A stretch of 64,000 nucleotides of DNA from Actinomycetes bacterium (GTDB lineage Bacteria > Actinomycetota > Acidimicrobiia > Acidimicrobiales > Acidimicrobiaceae): assembly GCA_021799035.1 (NCBI GenBank), contig JAJZBG010000004.1, positions 1 through 64,000 of the forward strand. The letters run 5' to 3'. Below are positions 40,435-48,169 of this stretch, in pieces (the stretch's first letter is position 1; each line of letters starts with the position of its first letter). A program made the position numbers and the translations under genes. Below the pieces are notes generated by a model. It ran no database searches. It saw nothing but the letters and a program-made list of their open reading frames with translations, and was not told the origin of the DNA.

Positions 40435-41163
40435 CTAAGCTGCCGAACTCTGATTGATCATTTCATCGGTCAGACGCAGCTGGTTCGTGTCGATCTTGAC
40501 TCCCGGGCCCATTGTCGAAGAAAGCGTTACTGACTTGAAGTAGCGCCCCTTGGCTGATGACGGCTTAGCTCTGGTCAACTCGTCAATCACCGCACGAAAA
40601 TTCTCAAGAAGACGGCTGCTGTCGAACGAGACCTTCCCTATCGGCACGTGCACGTTGCCGACCTTGTCAGTTCTGTACTCGATCCTTCCGCCTTTGAATT
40701 CAGTCACGGCTTTGCCAACGTCCTGGGTCACCGTCCCAGTCTTCGGATTTGGCATCAGGCCTCGAGGCCCAAGAACGCGGCCCAAACGACCAACCTGACC
40801 CATCAGGTCCGGGGTGGCAATTGCGACATCAAATTCTAGGAAACCCTCATTCAGGCAGCGATTCACCAGATCGTCAGCCCCAACTACGTCCGCTCCGGCA
40901 TCGCGCGCCGCCTGAGCCGCCTCACCCGCCGCAAACACTGCAACCCGGACGGTGCGGCCGCTCCCTGCCGGCAATGAGACCGTTCCTCGAAGGATCTGAT
41001 CTGCCTTGCGCGGATCAACGCCGAGGCGAACCGCAAACTCGACAGTCTCGTCGAATTTGGCCCTAGCAGACTTCTTGACTATCTCTACTGCTTCAGCCAC
41101 CGTGTACAGCTTTTCACGGCTGTACTCCGCGGCTGATGCGGTGTATCGCTTTCCTTTTTTCAC
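40435..41163 (-). CDS. rplA: Ribosomal protein L1
   Basis: L1-stalk protein that handles E-site tRNA release, and an operon repressor in E. coli. It contains [20 protein letters not shown], the signature [15 protein letters not shown], and [19 protein letters not shown]. Length is 242 residues. It follows rplK after 33 bases. Confidence 0.99.
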   Translation of the reverse strand: MKKGKRYTASAAEYSREKLYTVAEAVEIVKKSARAKFDETVEFAVRLGVDPRKADQILRGTVSLPAGSGRTVRVAVFAAGEAAQAARDAGADVVGADDLVNRCLNEGFLEFDVAIATPDLMGQVGRLGRVLGPRGLMPNPKTGTVTQDVGKAVTEFKGGRIEYRTDKVGNVHVPIGKVSFDSSRLLENFRAVIDELTRAKPSSAKGRYFKSVTLSSTMGPGVKIDTNQLRLTDEMINQSSAA

Positions 41164-41196
41164 TGTAAATCTCCCAAAGTTACATAAAAGGCCGGA

Positions 41197-41625
41197 TCAG
41201 CCCTCAACCTTTATCCCCATGGAGCGCGCTGTGCCTTCAATCTGGCGCTTGGCGGCTTCGAGGTCATTGGCATTCAGGTCCGGCATCTTGGTGCGTGCGA
41301 TTTCAGCTAACTGAGCATCGGTGACGGTGCCGACCATCACCTTCGCATTTGTAGAAGATCCCTTCTCGACCCCCGCCGCCTGTCGAAGCAGGACGGGAGT
41401 TGGAGGTGTCTTCAACACAAAGCTGAACGAGCGATCGTCGAAGATGGTTACCTCGACTGGGACCACCGTTCCGCGCTGTGCCTCTGTTGCAGCATTGTAC
41501 TGCTTTACGAATTCCATGGTCTGGATTCCGTGAGGTCCTAAGGCTGTGCCAACCGGAGGCGCGGGCGTAGCCGCACCGGCTGGAAGCTGAATTTTTACGA
41601 CTGCTGTTACACGGCGCTTTGCCAT
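41197..41625 (-). CDS. rplK: Ribosomal protein L11
   Basis: Protein of the GTPase-associated centre, the site of thiostrepton action and of stringent-factor activation. It shows [23 protein letters not shown], whose prolines line the thiostrepton pocket, and [13 protein letters not shown] place the start at the ATG at 41625 (142 residues, [10 protein letters not shown]); a TTG two codons upstream is closer to the GGAG and cannot be excluded. It follows nusG after about 28 bases. Confidence 0.98.
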   Translation of the reverse strand: MAKRRVTAVVKIQLPAGAATPAPPVGTALGPHGIQTMEFVKQYNAATEAQRGTVVPVEVTIFDDRSFSFVLKTPPTPVLLRQAAGVEKGSSTNAKVMVGTVTDAQLAEIARTKMPDLNANDLEAAKRQIEGTARSMGIKVEG

Positions 41626-41653
41626 TTTCAATCGACTCCGTACTATTTTTCAA

Positions 41654-42334
41654 CTAAAGCTTCGAGACCTGGGAGAACTCCAGCTCCACAGGGGTTTCTC
41701 TCCCGAATATGTTCACCAATACCTTGAGCTTGAGGTGGTCCTCGTTGATCTCTGCAATCTGGCCCGAGAAGTCCGCGAAAGGACCCTCCTTGACCCGCAC
41801 AGTCTCTCCAATCTCAAACTCAAGCAGCGGCTTGGCCTTCTTGACCTCTTTTGTGCTCTCTTCGGGCACGGCCAGTATGCTCTCCACTTCCTTGCGTGAA
41901 AGAGGAGTCGGCTTGGTGCCGAGGCCGACAAAACCGGTCACACCGGGAGTATTTCGGATAACCGACCAAGATTCGTCAGTCAGGTAGCATCTCACCAACA
42001 GGTAACCAGGAAAGACCTTTTTCGAAACGGTGACTTTCCTGCCATTTTTGACCTCGACCACATCCTCAAGAGGTATCACCACTTCGAAGATCTGATCCTC
42101 GATATTCATGGACGAAATTCTGCTCTCAAGATTGGACTTCACCTTGTTTTCGTAACCGGCATACGAGTGGATAACGTACCAGGCGCCCGGGCGATCGTAG
42201 GGGCTCTGAGCACGAGCAGGCGGCTCTTCTTCGAGCAGCTGCTCTACCTCGTCACGAGACTCCGGGTCGTCGCCCGACCCGGCTTCGCTCTCAAGATTCT
42301 GGTTTTCCGTCTCTTCTGGTTCGATTTCAGGCAT
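41654..42334 (-). CDS. nusG: Transcription elongation/antitermination factor NusG
   Basis: Binds RNA polymerase through its NGN domain (about residues 50-165: [18 protein letters not shown], then [10 protein letters not shown]) and links to Rho or S10 through the C-terminal KOW domain ([18 protein letters not shown]). About 48 acidic residues precede the NGN core ([19 protein letters not shown]), which makes the 226-residue protein longer than E. coli NusG (181); such acidic N termini are common in actinobacteria. Its ATG directly follows the secE stop codon. Confidence 0.99.
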   Translation of the reverse strand: MPEIEPEETENQNLESEAGSGDDPESRDEVEQLLEEEPPARAQSPYDRPGAWYVIHSYAGYENKVKSNLESRISSMNIEDQIFEVVIPLEDVVEVKNGRKVTVSKKVFPGYLLVRCYLTDESWSVIRNTPGVTGFVGLGTKPTPLSRKEVESILAVPEESTKEVKKAKPLLEFEIGETVRVKEGPFADFSGQIAEINEDHLKLKVLVNIFGRETPVELEFSQVSKL

Positions 42335-42634
42335 CTACTTGTACAGGAACAGTACGGCCTTGGAAAAGGCAAGGTTCAAAACAAAAATAACGACTACCAA
42401 GATTACCAGGGTGAAGAAAACTACAGTCGAGTAATTCACTACCTGTGCCCGCTTGGGCCAGATCACTTTGCGCAGTTCCGATCTGACCTCGCTAAAGTAG
42501 CCCTTGATTGTGGACCTCTTCTCGACTCCAGCACTTCTGGCAGAAGCCTGGCGGCGCGCAGCCGTCGCTGCGGCTCCAGTATCGACCCCGCCTTGGCGTC
42601 GCTCCATCATTCTCTTGGTCTGACGATTTACCAC
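42335..42634 (-). CDS. secE: Protein translocase subunit SecE
   Basis: Clamps SecY in the plasma membrane. The Actinobacteria-type short form has one transmembrane helix (about residues 68-92, VVNYSTVVFFTLVILVVVIF) preceded by the conserved amphipathic helix GYFSEVRSELRKVIWPKR. The N terminus (about 40 residues) is basic and low-complexity. The start is GTG at 42634 with GCGAGGGA about 6 bases before. It sits between tRNA-Trp and nusG, a common bacterial neighbourhood. Confidence 0.97.
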   Translation of the reverse strand: MVNRQTKRMMERRQGGVDTGAAATAARRQASARSAGVEKRSTIKGYFSEVRSELRKVIWPKRAQVVNYSTVVFFTLVILVVVIFVLNLAFSKAVLFLYK

Positions 42635-42662
42635 GAAATTCCCTCGCAGATATTGAACTGAG

Positions 42663-42735
42663 CAGGGCAGGAGGGACTCGAACCCCCAACCGCCGGTTTT
42701 GGAGACCGGTGCTCTACCAATTGAGCTACTACCCT
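42663..42735 (-). tRNA. tRNA-Trp (anticodon CCA)
   Basis: Minus-strand cloverleaf of 73 bases: acceptor AGGGTAG with CTGCCCT (one G-T pair), D-arm with AATTGGTA, anticodon loop CTCCAAA giving CCA, and T-loop TTCGAGT. The discriminator G fits tRNA-Trp. It is embedded just upstream of secE and is likely cut from the same transcript. Confidence 0.96.
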
Positions 42736-42813
42736 AAAGAGACTTACGAGCATAGTAGGTAGAAGGCCTCCTTAGGTTCAAGACTATTAGCCGCGATACA
42801 AGAACCGCAATTT

Positions 42814-43413
42814 CTAAACCGCCCTTGGCAGCTCCACATCTGATTCTGCACCGCGGATCCGGCTCTTGGCGATCTTTCCAAGCTCTTCTTTCAGCTTGAC
42901 TCGGCCGCGATGAAGCCGGACTTTAGCTGCGGATTCCGATATTCCCAGACGGTCCGCAATCTCTTTGTGGGCAAAACCGTACACATCCCTCAGGAGCACT
43001 ACAATCTGGAGCCTCTTTGGAAGGCTCATCAATGCAGTCCTTATCCGATCGCGATCGATTGATTGGCTGGCCATCTCTTCGATGTCCGACTCTCTCGAGG
43101 TGTCCGCCACCTGGGCAGCCCTATCCAAAATCTCATGACTCCTGGCTTTTCCCGAAGCTATTAGGGTGCTTGCGCAGTTGGAAGTTATCCGGTACAGCCA
43201 CGTTGGAAATGAGGAGTCTGCCCTGAACTTCTTCAACGATCCGTAGGCCCTGAAATAGGACTCTTGAAGGACATCAAAGGCGTCGTCAACATTTCCCGTG
43301 AGCTTCAGCGCGAGCTGATATGTCGACTTGTAAGTTCGACGCACAAGCTCATCAAAGGCAGAGACGTCACCTGCCTTGGCCCGCTCTACAAGCTTTGAGA
43401 TGTCCCAACCCAT
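42814..43413 (-). CDS. ECF-type RNA polymerase sigma factor
   Basis: Alternative sigma factor of the extracytoplasmic-function group, 199 residues. Region 2 (about 20-90) includes FDELVRRTYKSTYQLALKLTG, the core-binding DAFDVLQESYFRAYGSL and the minus-10-reading FRADSSFPTWLYRITSNCAST. Region 4 (about 125-180) has the helix-turn-helix HKEIADRLGISESAAKVRLHRGR. No zinc-finger anti-sigma gene is adjacent, unlike typical ECF pairs. It lies between rpmG and tRNA-Trp within a ribosomal block, an uncommon place; it may be co-transcribed with rpmG (63 bases upstream). Signal and regulon cannot be inferred. Confidence 0.93.
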   Translation of the reverse strand: MGWDISKLVERAKAGDVSAFDELVRRTYKSTYQLALKLTGNVDDAFDVLQESYFRAYGSLKKFRADSSFPTWLYRITSNCASTLIASGKARSHEILDRAAQVADTSRESDIEEMASQSIDRDRIRTALMSLPKRLQIVVLLRDVYGFAHKEIADRLGISESAAKVRLHRGRVKLKEELGKIAKSRIRGAESDVELPRAV

Positions 43414-43476
43414 ATTCGTCTGCAGTACCTTTCACGGTCAGTTGCAGACCGCATCTAAAGATTATCAAACGCTAAA

Positions 43477-43641
43477 CTATCGCGTTTCTTTGTGAAGCGT
43501 GTGAGATCGGTCCCATTTGCAGTACTTCTGCATCTCGATCCTCTCACGGTCGTTCTGACGATTCTTGGTTGTGATGTAGTTTCTCCGCTTGCACTGCTCG
43601 CAAGCGAGAGTCACCTTTACGCGCTTTTCATTCTTCGCCAT
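43477..43641 (-). CDS. rpmG: Ribosomal protein L33, partial zinc site
   Basis: Small large-subunit protein of 54 residues at the E-site region. The frame reaches 43671, but the ATG at 43641 has AAGGAT six bases before it and gives the family opening [17 protein letters not shown]. The first cysteine pair (C14, C17) is present. Of the second pair only C41 remains; the position of the fourth cysteine is D44 (CKWD), so zinc binding is doubtful or needs Asp as ligand. It follows the Thr and Met tRNAs. Confidence 0.96.
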   Translation of the reverse strand: MAKNEKRVKVTLACEQCKRRNYITTKNRQNDRERIEMQKYCKWDRSHTLHKETR

Positions 43642-43749
43642 CTTTAGATCCTTCTGGGCCATGGTCTTCAAGCCAAGCTTGAAGCCAGTCCAACAGCCTA
43701 GCTTCTCTGGTCCACCATTCCGACACAGGAGATTTTACTAATCCTCTGC

Positions 43750-43826
43750 TGGTAGCGGCGGTCGGGATCGAACCGACGACCTCACGATTATGAGCCGTGC
43801 GCTCTAACCATCTGAGCTACGCCGCC
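43750..43826 (-). tRNA. tRNA-Met (anticodon CAT), CCA encoded
   Basis: Minus-strand cloverleaf with acceptor GGCGGCG, anticodon loop CTCATAA (CAT) and T-loop TTCGATC; the 3' CCA is encoded. The anticodon stem is CACGG/TCGTG and lacks the three G-C pairs of initiator tRNA, so this is an elongator tRNA-Met (a lysidine-modified tRNA-Ile cannot be fully excluded). It begins 4 bases after tRNA-Thr. Confidence 0.93.
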
Positions 43827-43830
43827 ATCG

Positions 43831-43903
43831 AGCCCCCTGTCGGAATCGAACCGACGACCCCAGCCTTACCATGGCTGTGCTCTGCCGTCTGAGCTAAGGG
43901 GGC
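43831..43903 (-). tRNA. tRNA-Thr (anticodon GGT)
   Basis: Minus-strand cloverleaf of 73 bases: acceptor GCCCCCT with AGGGGGC, anticodon stem CAGCC/GGCTG with loop ATGGTAA (GGT, for ACC and ACT codons), T-loop TTCGATT. Discriminator T; CCA is not encoded. It is the first gene of the long minus-strand translation block. Confidence 0.95.
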
Positions 43904-44029
43904 AGTACTTCTAGTTCTAGCGTAACGATTCTAGGAGCCTGAAGCCCCTAAGACAGCATCAATAACGCTTTTTCCGCAATATTTAGTCCTCGCGCTGTCA
44001 CCAGTGGGTGGGCGCGAAAGAAGGAGCGT

Positions 44030-44527
44030 ATGCTTAGTGGCGTGGAGATAAGAAGAGCGATCTCAGAAGACGCTGAGGCCATTAGGTCCATCTACAACCA
44101 AGAGGTGCTCAACTCGCTGGTCACACTTGACCTAATTCCCCGGTCCGAGGCGGAACAACGGCACTGGATCGCCGAGCACTCAGGAGTCTACCCAGCGATA
44201 GTGGCCGTAATAGATGGCAAGGTTTGCGGCTACGCCAGCCTTTCCCCCTACCGCGCGCGAGCCGGATACTCCACGACCGTGGAGGACTCCATCTATGTAG
44301 ATTCGGGCTATAGGAAGCAAGGCATAGGTACCGCCCTTCTCAACGGAATTCTCAACCTCGCCAATCAGCACGGCTTTCATGCCTGCATGGCCCGAGTGAT
44401 GGCCGACCACCAGGCGTCTTTGACCCTTCATGAGTCATGCGGCTTCGTATTGGTGGGGATCGAGCGCGAAGTGGGCAGGAAGTTCGGTAAGTGGCTCGAT
44501 GTTGCTCTGCTCCAGAAGCTGCTCTAG
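44030..44527 (+). CDS. GNAT-family N-acetyltransferase
   Basis: Predicted acetyl-CoA-dependent N-acetyltransferase of 165 residues, in the group that includes phosphinothricin/methionine-sulfone acetyltransferases. It shows the N-terminal helix-turn pattern IRRAISEDAEAIRSIYNQEV, the acetyl-CoA loop YRKQGIG at 94-100, and the late strand ESCGFVLVGIEREVGRKFGKWLDV typical of that group. A good GAAGGAG precedes the ATG. The gene is convergent with alkA, 12 bases apart. Substrate is not determinable; resistance or metabolite repair are options. Confidence 0.87.
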   Translation: MLSGVEIRRAISEDAEAIRSIYNQEVLNSLVTLDLIPRSEAEQRHWIAEHSGVYPAIVAVIDGKVCGYASLSPYRARAGYSTTVEDSIYVDSGYRKQGIGTALLNGILNLANQHGFHACMARVMADHQASLTLHESCGFVLVGIEREVGRKFGKWLDVALLQKLL

Positions 44528-44539
44528 CTCAGCCGCAGA

Positions 44540-45220
44540 TCAGCTCGAGAGTGAGCGCCACAGGTACCATGCCACCAGCGAGCGGTACGGCCTGAACCTC
44601 TCGCCGAGTTGGAGAAGCTCTCTTGGGCTGGGTATCTCCTCAAGGCCATAGCTCGCGCGGTAGCCCTTCCGGACTCCCAAATCCCCTACCGGCCAAACGT
44701 CGATCCGTCCCAGCGAGAACATGAGAAACATCTGCGCCGACCACGGGCCGAAACCCCTCAGCTTGGATAGCTCCCATGTGACCGCATCGTCACCAAGATC
44801 GACTAACGACTCGAGGGAGAGCTCTCCTTGAACAACCGCATTCGCCAAGCCGGCAATAGCAGCAATCTTTGCCCCCGAAAGGCCTGCTGTTCTGAGTACT
44901 TCAGGGGAGCAGCCCTGAACCCTCTCCGCTGTTATTTGGCCGTCGAACGCTTGCCGCACCCTGGAAGTTATAGCCACCGCGGCCTTTCCAGCCAGCTGTT
45001 GATGAATGACCACTTCGACCAGCTCAGAAAAGAGAAGGTCCGCCCTAGAGTAAGCAGGATCCTCCCAACCCTCCACAGTGAAATCAACAAGGGATCTCTT
45101 TTCCAGGATCGGGAGGCCATGCAGGCTCGCCAGGCGCGCAATCACTGGATCAGCCTCGGAGAGGACGGCCACAGCCGCACTTATTTCAGCTGACGCATTA
45201 TTGGGAATCACTCCGGCCAA
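44540..45220 (-). CDS. AlkA-like DNA-3-methyladenine glycosylase
   Basis: Predicted monofunctional DNA glycosylase of the helix-hairpin-helix GPD superfamily that removes alkylated bases. The HhH motif is at about 151-165 (LSKLRGFGPWSAQMF), followed by the catalytic D180 in WPVGDLGVRKG. At 226 residues it lacks the Ada-type N-terminal regulator and the E. coli AlkA N domain, so it is the compact form. The start appears to be TTG at 45220, or GTG three codons later. It begins 15 bases after the mannosyltransferase and may share its transcript. Confidence 0.87.
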   Translation of the reverse strand: MAGVIPNNASAEISAAVAVLSEADPVIARLASLHGLPILEKRSLVDFTVEGWEDPAYSRADLLFSELVEVVIHQQLAGKAAVAITSRVRQAFDGQITAERVQGCSPEVLRTAGLSGAKIAAIAGLANAVVQGELSLESLVDLGDDAVTWELSKLRGFGPWSAQMFLMFSLGRIDVWPVGDLGVRKGYRASYGLEEIPSPRELLQLGERFRPYRSLVAWYLWRSLSS

Positions 45221-45235
45221 CTCGCAAGTCCTGCA

Positions 45236-46759
45236 CTACGCCGGTTGAATCTGGCCAAAATATTTCTTCACCAAAGGCATTACCTTTTCCCTGGGAAGGA
45301 TGTTGAAACGCAGGGAAACCGCAATGAAGACGGCAGCAGCCACAACCACGTAGAACGCGACGGCGATAATGGGCGGCCCACCTGGAAGGCCCAGCACCAT
45401 TGCCGAGATTGACACGATGACTATTCCCCAGGTGACCCTATTGCTTGGAACCACCGCCAAAATGATGATGCCCCATGCTATATACCACGGCTGTATCACC
45501 GGCGCAAAGAGGGTTACTATCAAAAACGTGTAGCCTATCGCCTTCAGCGAGCCGTAGTAGCTGGAATGCGTCAAGAAATAGAGTCCGCCTATCCCGGAGA
45601 TCGCGAAACCGATCAGTCTGGTAAGCGTAAGGAAGGCGCCCACACCTGCAGCGACCCCTACCAGATGTGAAACGGAGTGAAGCCAGTATGCGAGCGCGGT
45701 TGTTGGATCAGCAGGGGAACGGACCTTTCCCGGCGTGGAAAGAGCGAATATCCAGCCCCATCCCAGCCCGGTAACCTTGGCGACCACCTCCATAACGATG
45801 CCGGAGACGAGAAATGCCGTGACTACTGGACGTATGCGTTCCTTAAAGGGCTTGCCATCACCGAGCCAGCGCCAACCTATGTACAGCACTCCTATCTCAG
45901 CAGGAACTTTAACCATTGCGCCCAGCGTTACCAGGATGACACCCAGTACAGGCCTGGATATCTTGGCATAATATAGACCAGCCAGAAGGAACGCCAGCAT
46001 CAGAACGTCGTTGTGACCGGCTGAGATCAAGTGGTAGATAGTCAGCGGGTTGAGAACAGCAAGTGTGAAAGCAAGGCTCTTGTCGAAGCCGTGCGCTCCT
46101 GCGAGACGGGGTACATAAATCCCAATCCCGACAGCACTCGCTAGAGCCAGAATCCGCAGGCCGACCATTGTCGCAAAGGCGTGATGTAATGTAACGGTGG
46201 TGATCAGTGCAGACAAACCAAGAAAGACAGGGCCGTACGGACTTTTGGCATTTCCCCAGAACGGGTCGACCGTTGTCAGATATGAAGTGCCTCCAAGGAC
46301 ATTCGGCCCGTACTGGTACGGCGAGATATGGTGAGTGACCATCTCTCCGAGTGCAGCATAGCTGTAGATGTCCCGTGAGAACAACGGCCCGGCAATCGCA
46401 AGCGGCAGAACCCACGCAGCACCTAGATACCATAGGGCAGCCACGGGGATACTCGGGTGCGATCTCACCCTTCTCAGCAAATCGAGCCAGACCGCGATTC
46501 CAAGTACAAGCCCAACCACAACTATGACTTTGGCGGGAAACTCAAACCTGGAGGATGGCAGAGCCCCGGGAGCCGCTATTCCCAGCCACCAGGAACCGGC
46601 TACTTTCGAAGTGAACGGCGAGAGCTGCTGAAGGCTTCCCAACGCGACCATAAGCGAAGAGACGAACCCAAGCACCATGTGTTTTCCGAAAGCTCTGAAT
46701 GTGTTTGAGAAAGACCGCTTCGAAGCTAGTGCGGAGTAGCGGTCCAACTCACCGGTCAT
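45236..46759 (-). CDS. MptB-like polyprenol-phosphomannose alpha-mannosyltransferase
   Basis: Multi-pass GT-C glycosyltransferase with about 12 hydrophobic segments across 507 residues. The catalytic extracytoplasmic loop motif SRDIYSYA lies at about residues 128-135, and a YGPVFLGL block follows. In Corynebacterium and Mycobacterium, MptB extends the alpha-1,6-mannan core of lipomannan using decaprenyl-phosphomannose. I infer a mannan or lipoglycan role here, but the acceptor may differ in a lineage without mycolic acids. I place the start at the ATG at 46759, with AGGA before it, rather than the TTG nine codons upstream. A 211-base gap, shared with tRNA-Tyr upstream, likely carries its promoter. 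Confidence 0.8.
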   Translation of the reverse strand: MTGELDRYSALASKRSFSNTFRAFGKHMVLGFVSSLMVALGSLQQLSPFTSKVAGSWWLGIAAPGALPSSRFEFPAKVIVVVGLVLGIAVWLDLLRRVRSHPSIPVAALWYLGAAWVLPLAIAGPLFSRDIYSYAALGEMVTHHISPYQYGPNVLGGTSYLTTVDPFWGNAKSPYGPVFLGLSALITTVTLHHAFATMVGLRILALASAVGIGIYVPRLAGAHGFDKSLAFTLAVLNPLTIYHLISAGHNDVLMLAFLLAGLYYAKISRPVLGVILVTLGAMVKVPAEIGVLYIGWRWLGDGKPFKERIRPVVTAFLVSGIVMEVVAKVTGLGWGWIFALSTPGKVRSPADPTTALAYWLHSVSHLVGVAAGVGAFLTLTRLIGFAISGIGGLYFLTHSSYYGSLKAIGYTFLIVTLFAPVIQPWYIAWGIIILAVVPSNRVTWGIVIVSISAMVLGLPGGPPIIAVAFYVVVAAAVFIAVSLRFNILPREKVMPLVKKYFGQIQPA

Positions 46760-46970
46760 ATTCCTAGAATCCGGTCGTAACAGCAATGGTCCTGGTCCTT
46801 ACGAGACAAAATATTCGACGATCTACACAGCAATGCCAGGCACAAGTGACTCTGGATCTCGTAATAATAAGCTATAGAAACTAAATAAGAAAAACCAGAG
46901 AAATTAGCTCAATTGCTCCTGAGAATTACCTGGGAATCCTGCTGGCAATCAAGCGCTTCAACATTATGCG

Positions 46971-47052
46971 TGGGCCGGGAGGGATTCGAACCCCCGTAGG
47001 CAGAGCCGGCAGATTTACAGTCTGCTTCCTTTGGCCACTCGGACACCGACCC
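46971..47052 (-). tRNA. tRNA-Tyr (anticodon GTA)
   Basis: Minus-strand class II tRNA of 82 bases: acceptor GGGTCGG with CCGGCCC, anticodon stem GCAGA/TCTGC with loop CTGTAAA (GTA), a 13-base variable arm, and T-loop TTCGAAT. Discriminator A. It is divergent from the following YajQ gene, only 27 bases away. Confidence 0.95.
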
Positions 47053-47079
47053 GCAACAAACAGGATAGCCTGTTAGCCA

Positions 47080-47568
47080 ATGCCTACCTTCGATGTTGTT
47101 TCAGAAGTAAATATGCAAGAAGTGAAAAATGCCTTGGATCAGGCAAACCGTGAAGCCGGAACCCGCTTTGACTTCAAGGACACCAACTCGACCATCGAGA
47201 TTTCAGGCCAGGATATGACCCTGAGCTCATCCAGCGCTGACCGTCTGAAGGCCCTAGAGCAAGTTCTCGAAGAGAAGCTTGTCAAGAGACAGGTTTCCCT
47301 TAAGTGCCTTGACCGTGGAGAAGTCACCGAGGGCTCAAAGGGCACTGCGCGTCGAACCATTAGAATCGTTGCTGGCATCTCCTCTGACAAGGCCAAGGAG
47401 ATAAACAAGTACATCAAAGACCTTGGGTTAAAAGGTGTAAGCGGCTCTATACAGGGTGACGCGCTCAGGGTATCCGGGAAGAAGAGGGATGACCTGCAGG
47501 AGGTTATCTCCAAGCTCAAAGAACATGATTTCAACATCCCTTTGCAGTTCAATAACTTCAGAGATTGA
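47080..47568 (+). CDS. YajQ-family nucleotide-binding protein
   Basis: A 162-residue cytoplasmic protein of the YajQ family, made of two ferredoxin-like halves: MPTFDVVSEVNMQEVKNALDQ at the start and KYIKDLGLKGVSGSIQGD near the end. Family members bind nucleotides, and in Xanthomonas cyclic di-GMP, acting as a regulator; whether this holds in actinobacteria is unproven. The length is normal. Its 3' end overlaps the HAD gene by 11 bases, tail to tail. Confidence 0.92.
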   Translation: MPTFDVVSEVNMQEVKNALDQANREAGTRFDFKDTNSTIEISGQDMTLSSSSADRLKALEQVLEEKLVKRQVSLKCLDRGEVTEGSKGTARRTIRIVAGISSDKAKEINKYIKDLGLKGVSGSIQGDALRVSGKKRDDLQEVISKLKEHDFNIPLQFNNFRD

Positions 47569-48085
47569 GGTGGTCGTAGTAGCCTGAGTGGATGTACACG
47601 CAAGGAACACCGTTGGATCTGAACATGTCCACGTTTCTCCGGTCGTCTTCGAAGGCAAGTATGGGATCAATGCCCTGTTGCCTGATCTCTTCCAGGCTTT
47701 GAGCTTTGAAGTCCTTGGCCGCTGAATAGTCGCCGTAGTTGCGCATGATCAGCAGATCCCAACGCATTGGGTAGTCCTTCAACCATCTGATCGTCTGTGA
47801 CTGGACTGATGCTGGACGTCCAGTGAGAAGGACCACGAGCAGCTCTTTGTCCAGCAATTTGAGCAGCGTTGCAACCTCATCGATGTAAGGATCATCGCCG
47901 CACTTGGCAAAGAAGCCATCCCAGTCCTTGTCCTCTCCTCTGCCAATCAGAGGCTGTCTCCAGGCGGCATCTGAAAGAACCCCGTCTAGATCGCAGACGA
48001 CGGCAGGCCCGAATAGTTTAGATGCGTCTCGGCTCTCTTCGGGAGGAAAGATCCAGTGACTTGGAAGGGGAGTAAATGAAGCCAT
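47558..48085 (-). CDS. HAD-superfamily phosphatase-like protein
   Basis: Predicted Mg-dependent hydrolase of 175 residues. Motif I is CDLDGVLSD with nucleophile D32 and acid D34; motif II is T88 in VLLTGRP; motif III/IV is AFEDD at 144-148. The spacing resembles polynucleotide kinase 3'-phosphatase and other small HAD enzymes acting on nucleotides, but the substrate is not clear. It stands alone on the minus strand, convergent with the YajQ gene and divergent from the large membrane protein (84 bases between their starts). Confidence 0.8.
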   Translation of the reverse strand: MASFTPLPSHWIFPPEESRDASKLFGPAVVCDLDGVLSDAAWRQPLIGRGEDKDWDGFFAKCGDDPYIDEVATLLKLLDKELLVVLLTGRPASVQSQTIRWLKDYPMRWDLLIMRNYGDYSAAKDFKAQSLEEIRQQGIDPILAFEDDRRNVDMFRSNGVPCVYIHSGYYDHLNL

Positions 48086-48169
48086 GTATCCATGGTAACG
48101 GTGATCAGGTTCAGTTAAATTACAATTGAACAGCGTGGCTGGTTGAAGGCGCTAAGAATATAGAGAAGC

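Noticed and set aside
3964-43903. Repeated sequence around GGGACTCGAACCCCCAAC
   Set aside because: These are T-arms of different tRNA genes, not a dispersed repeat.
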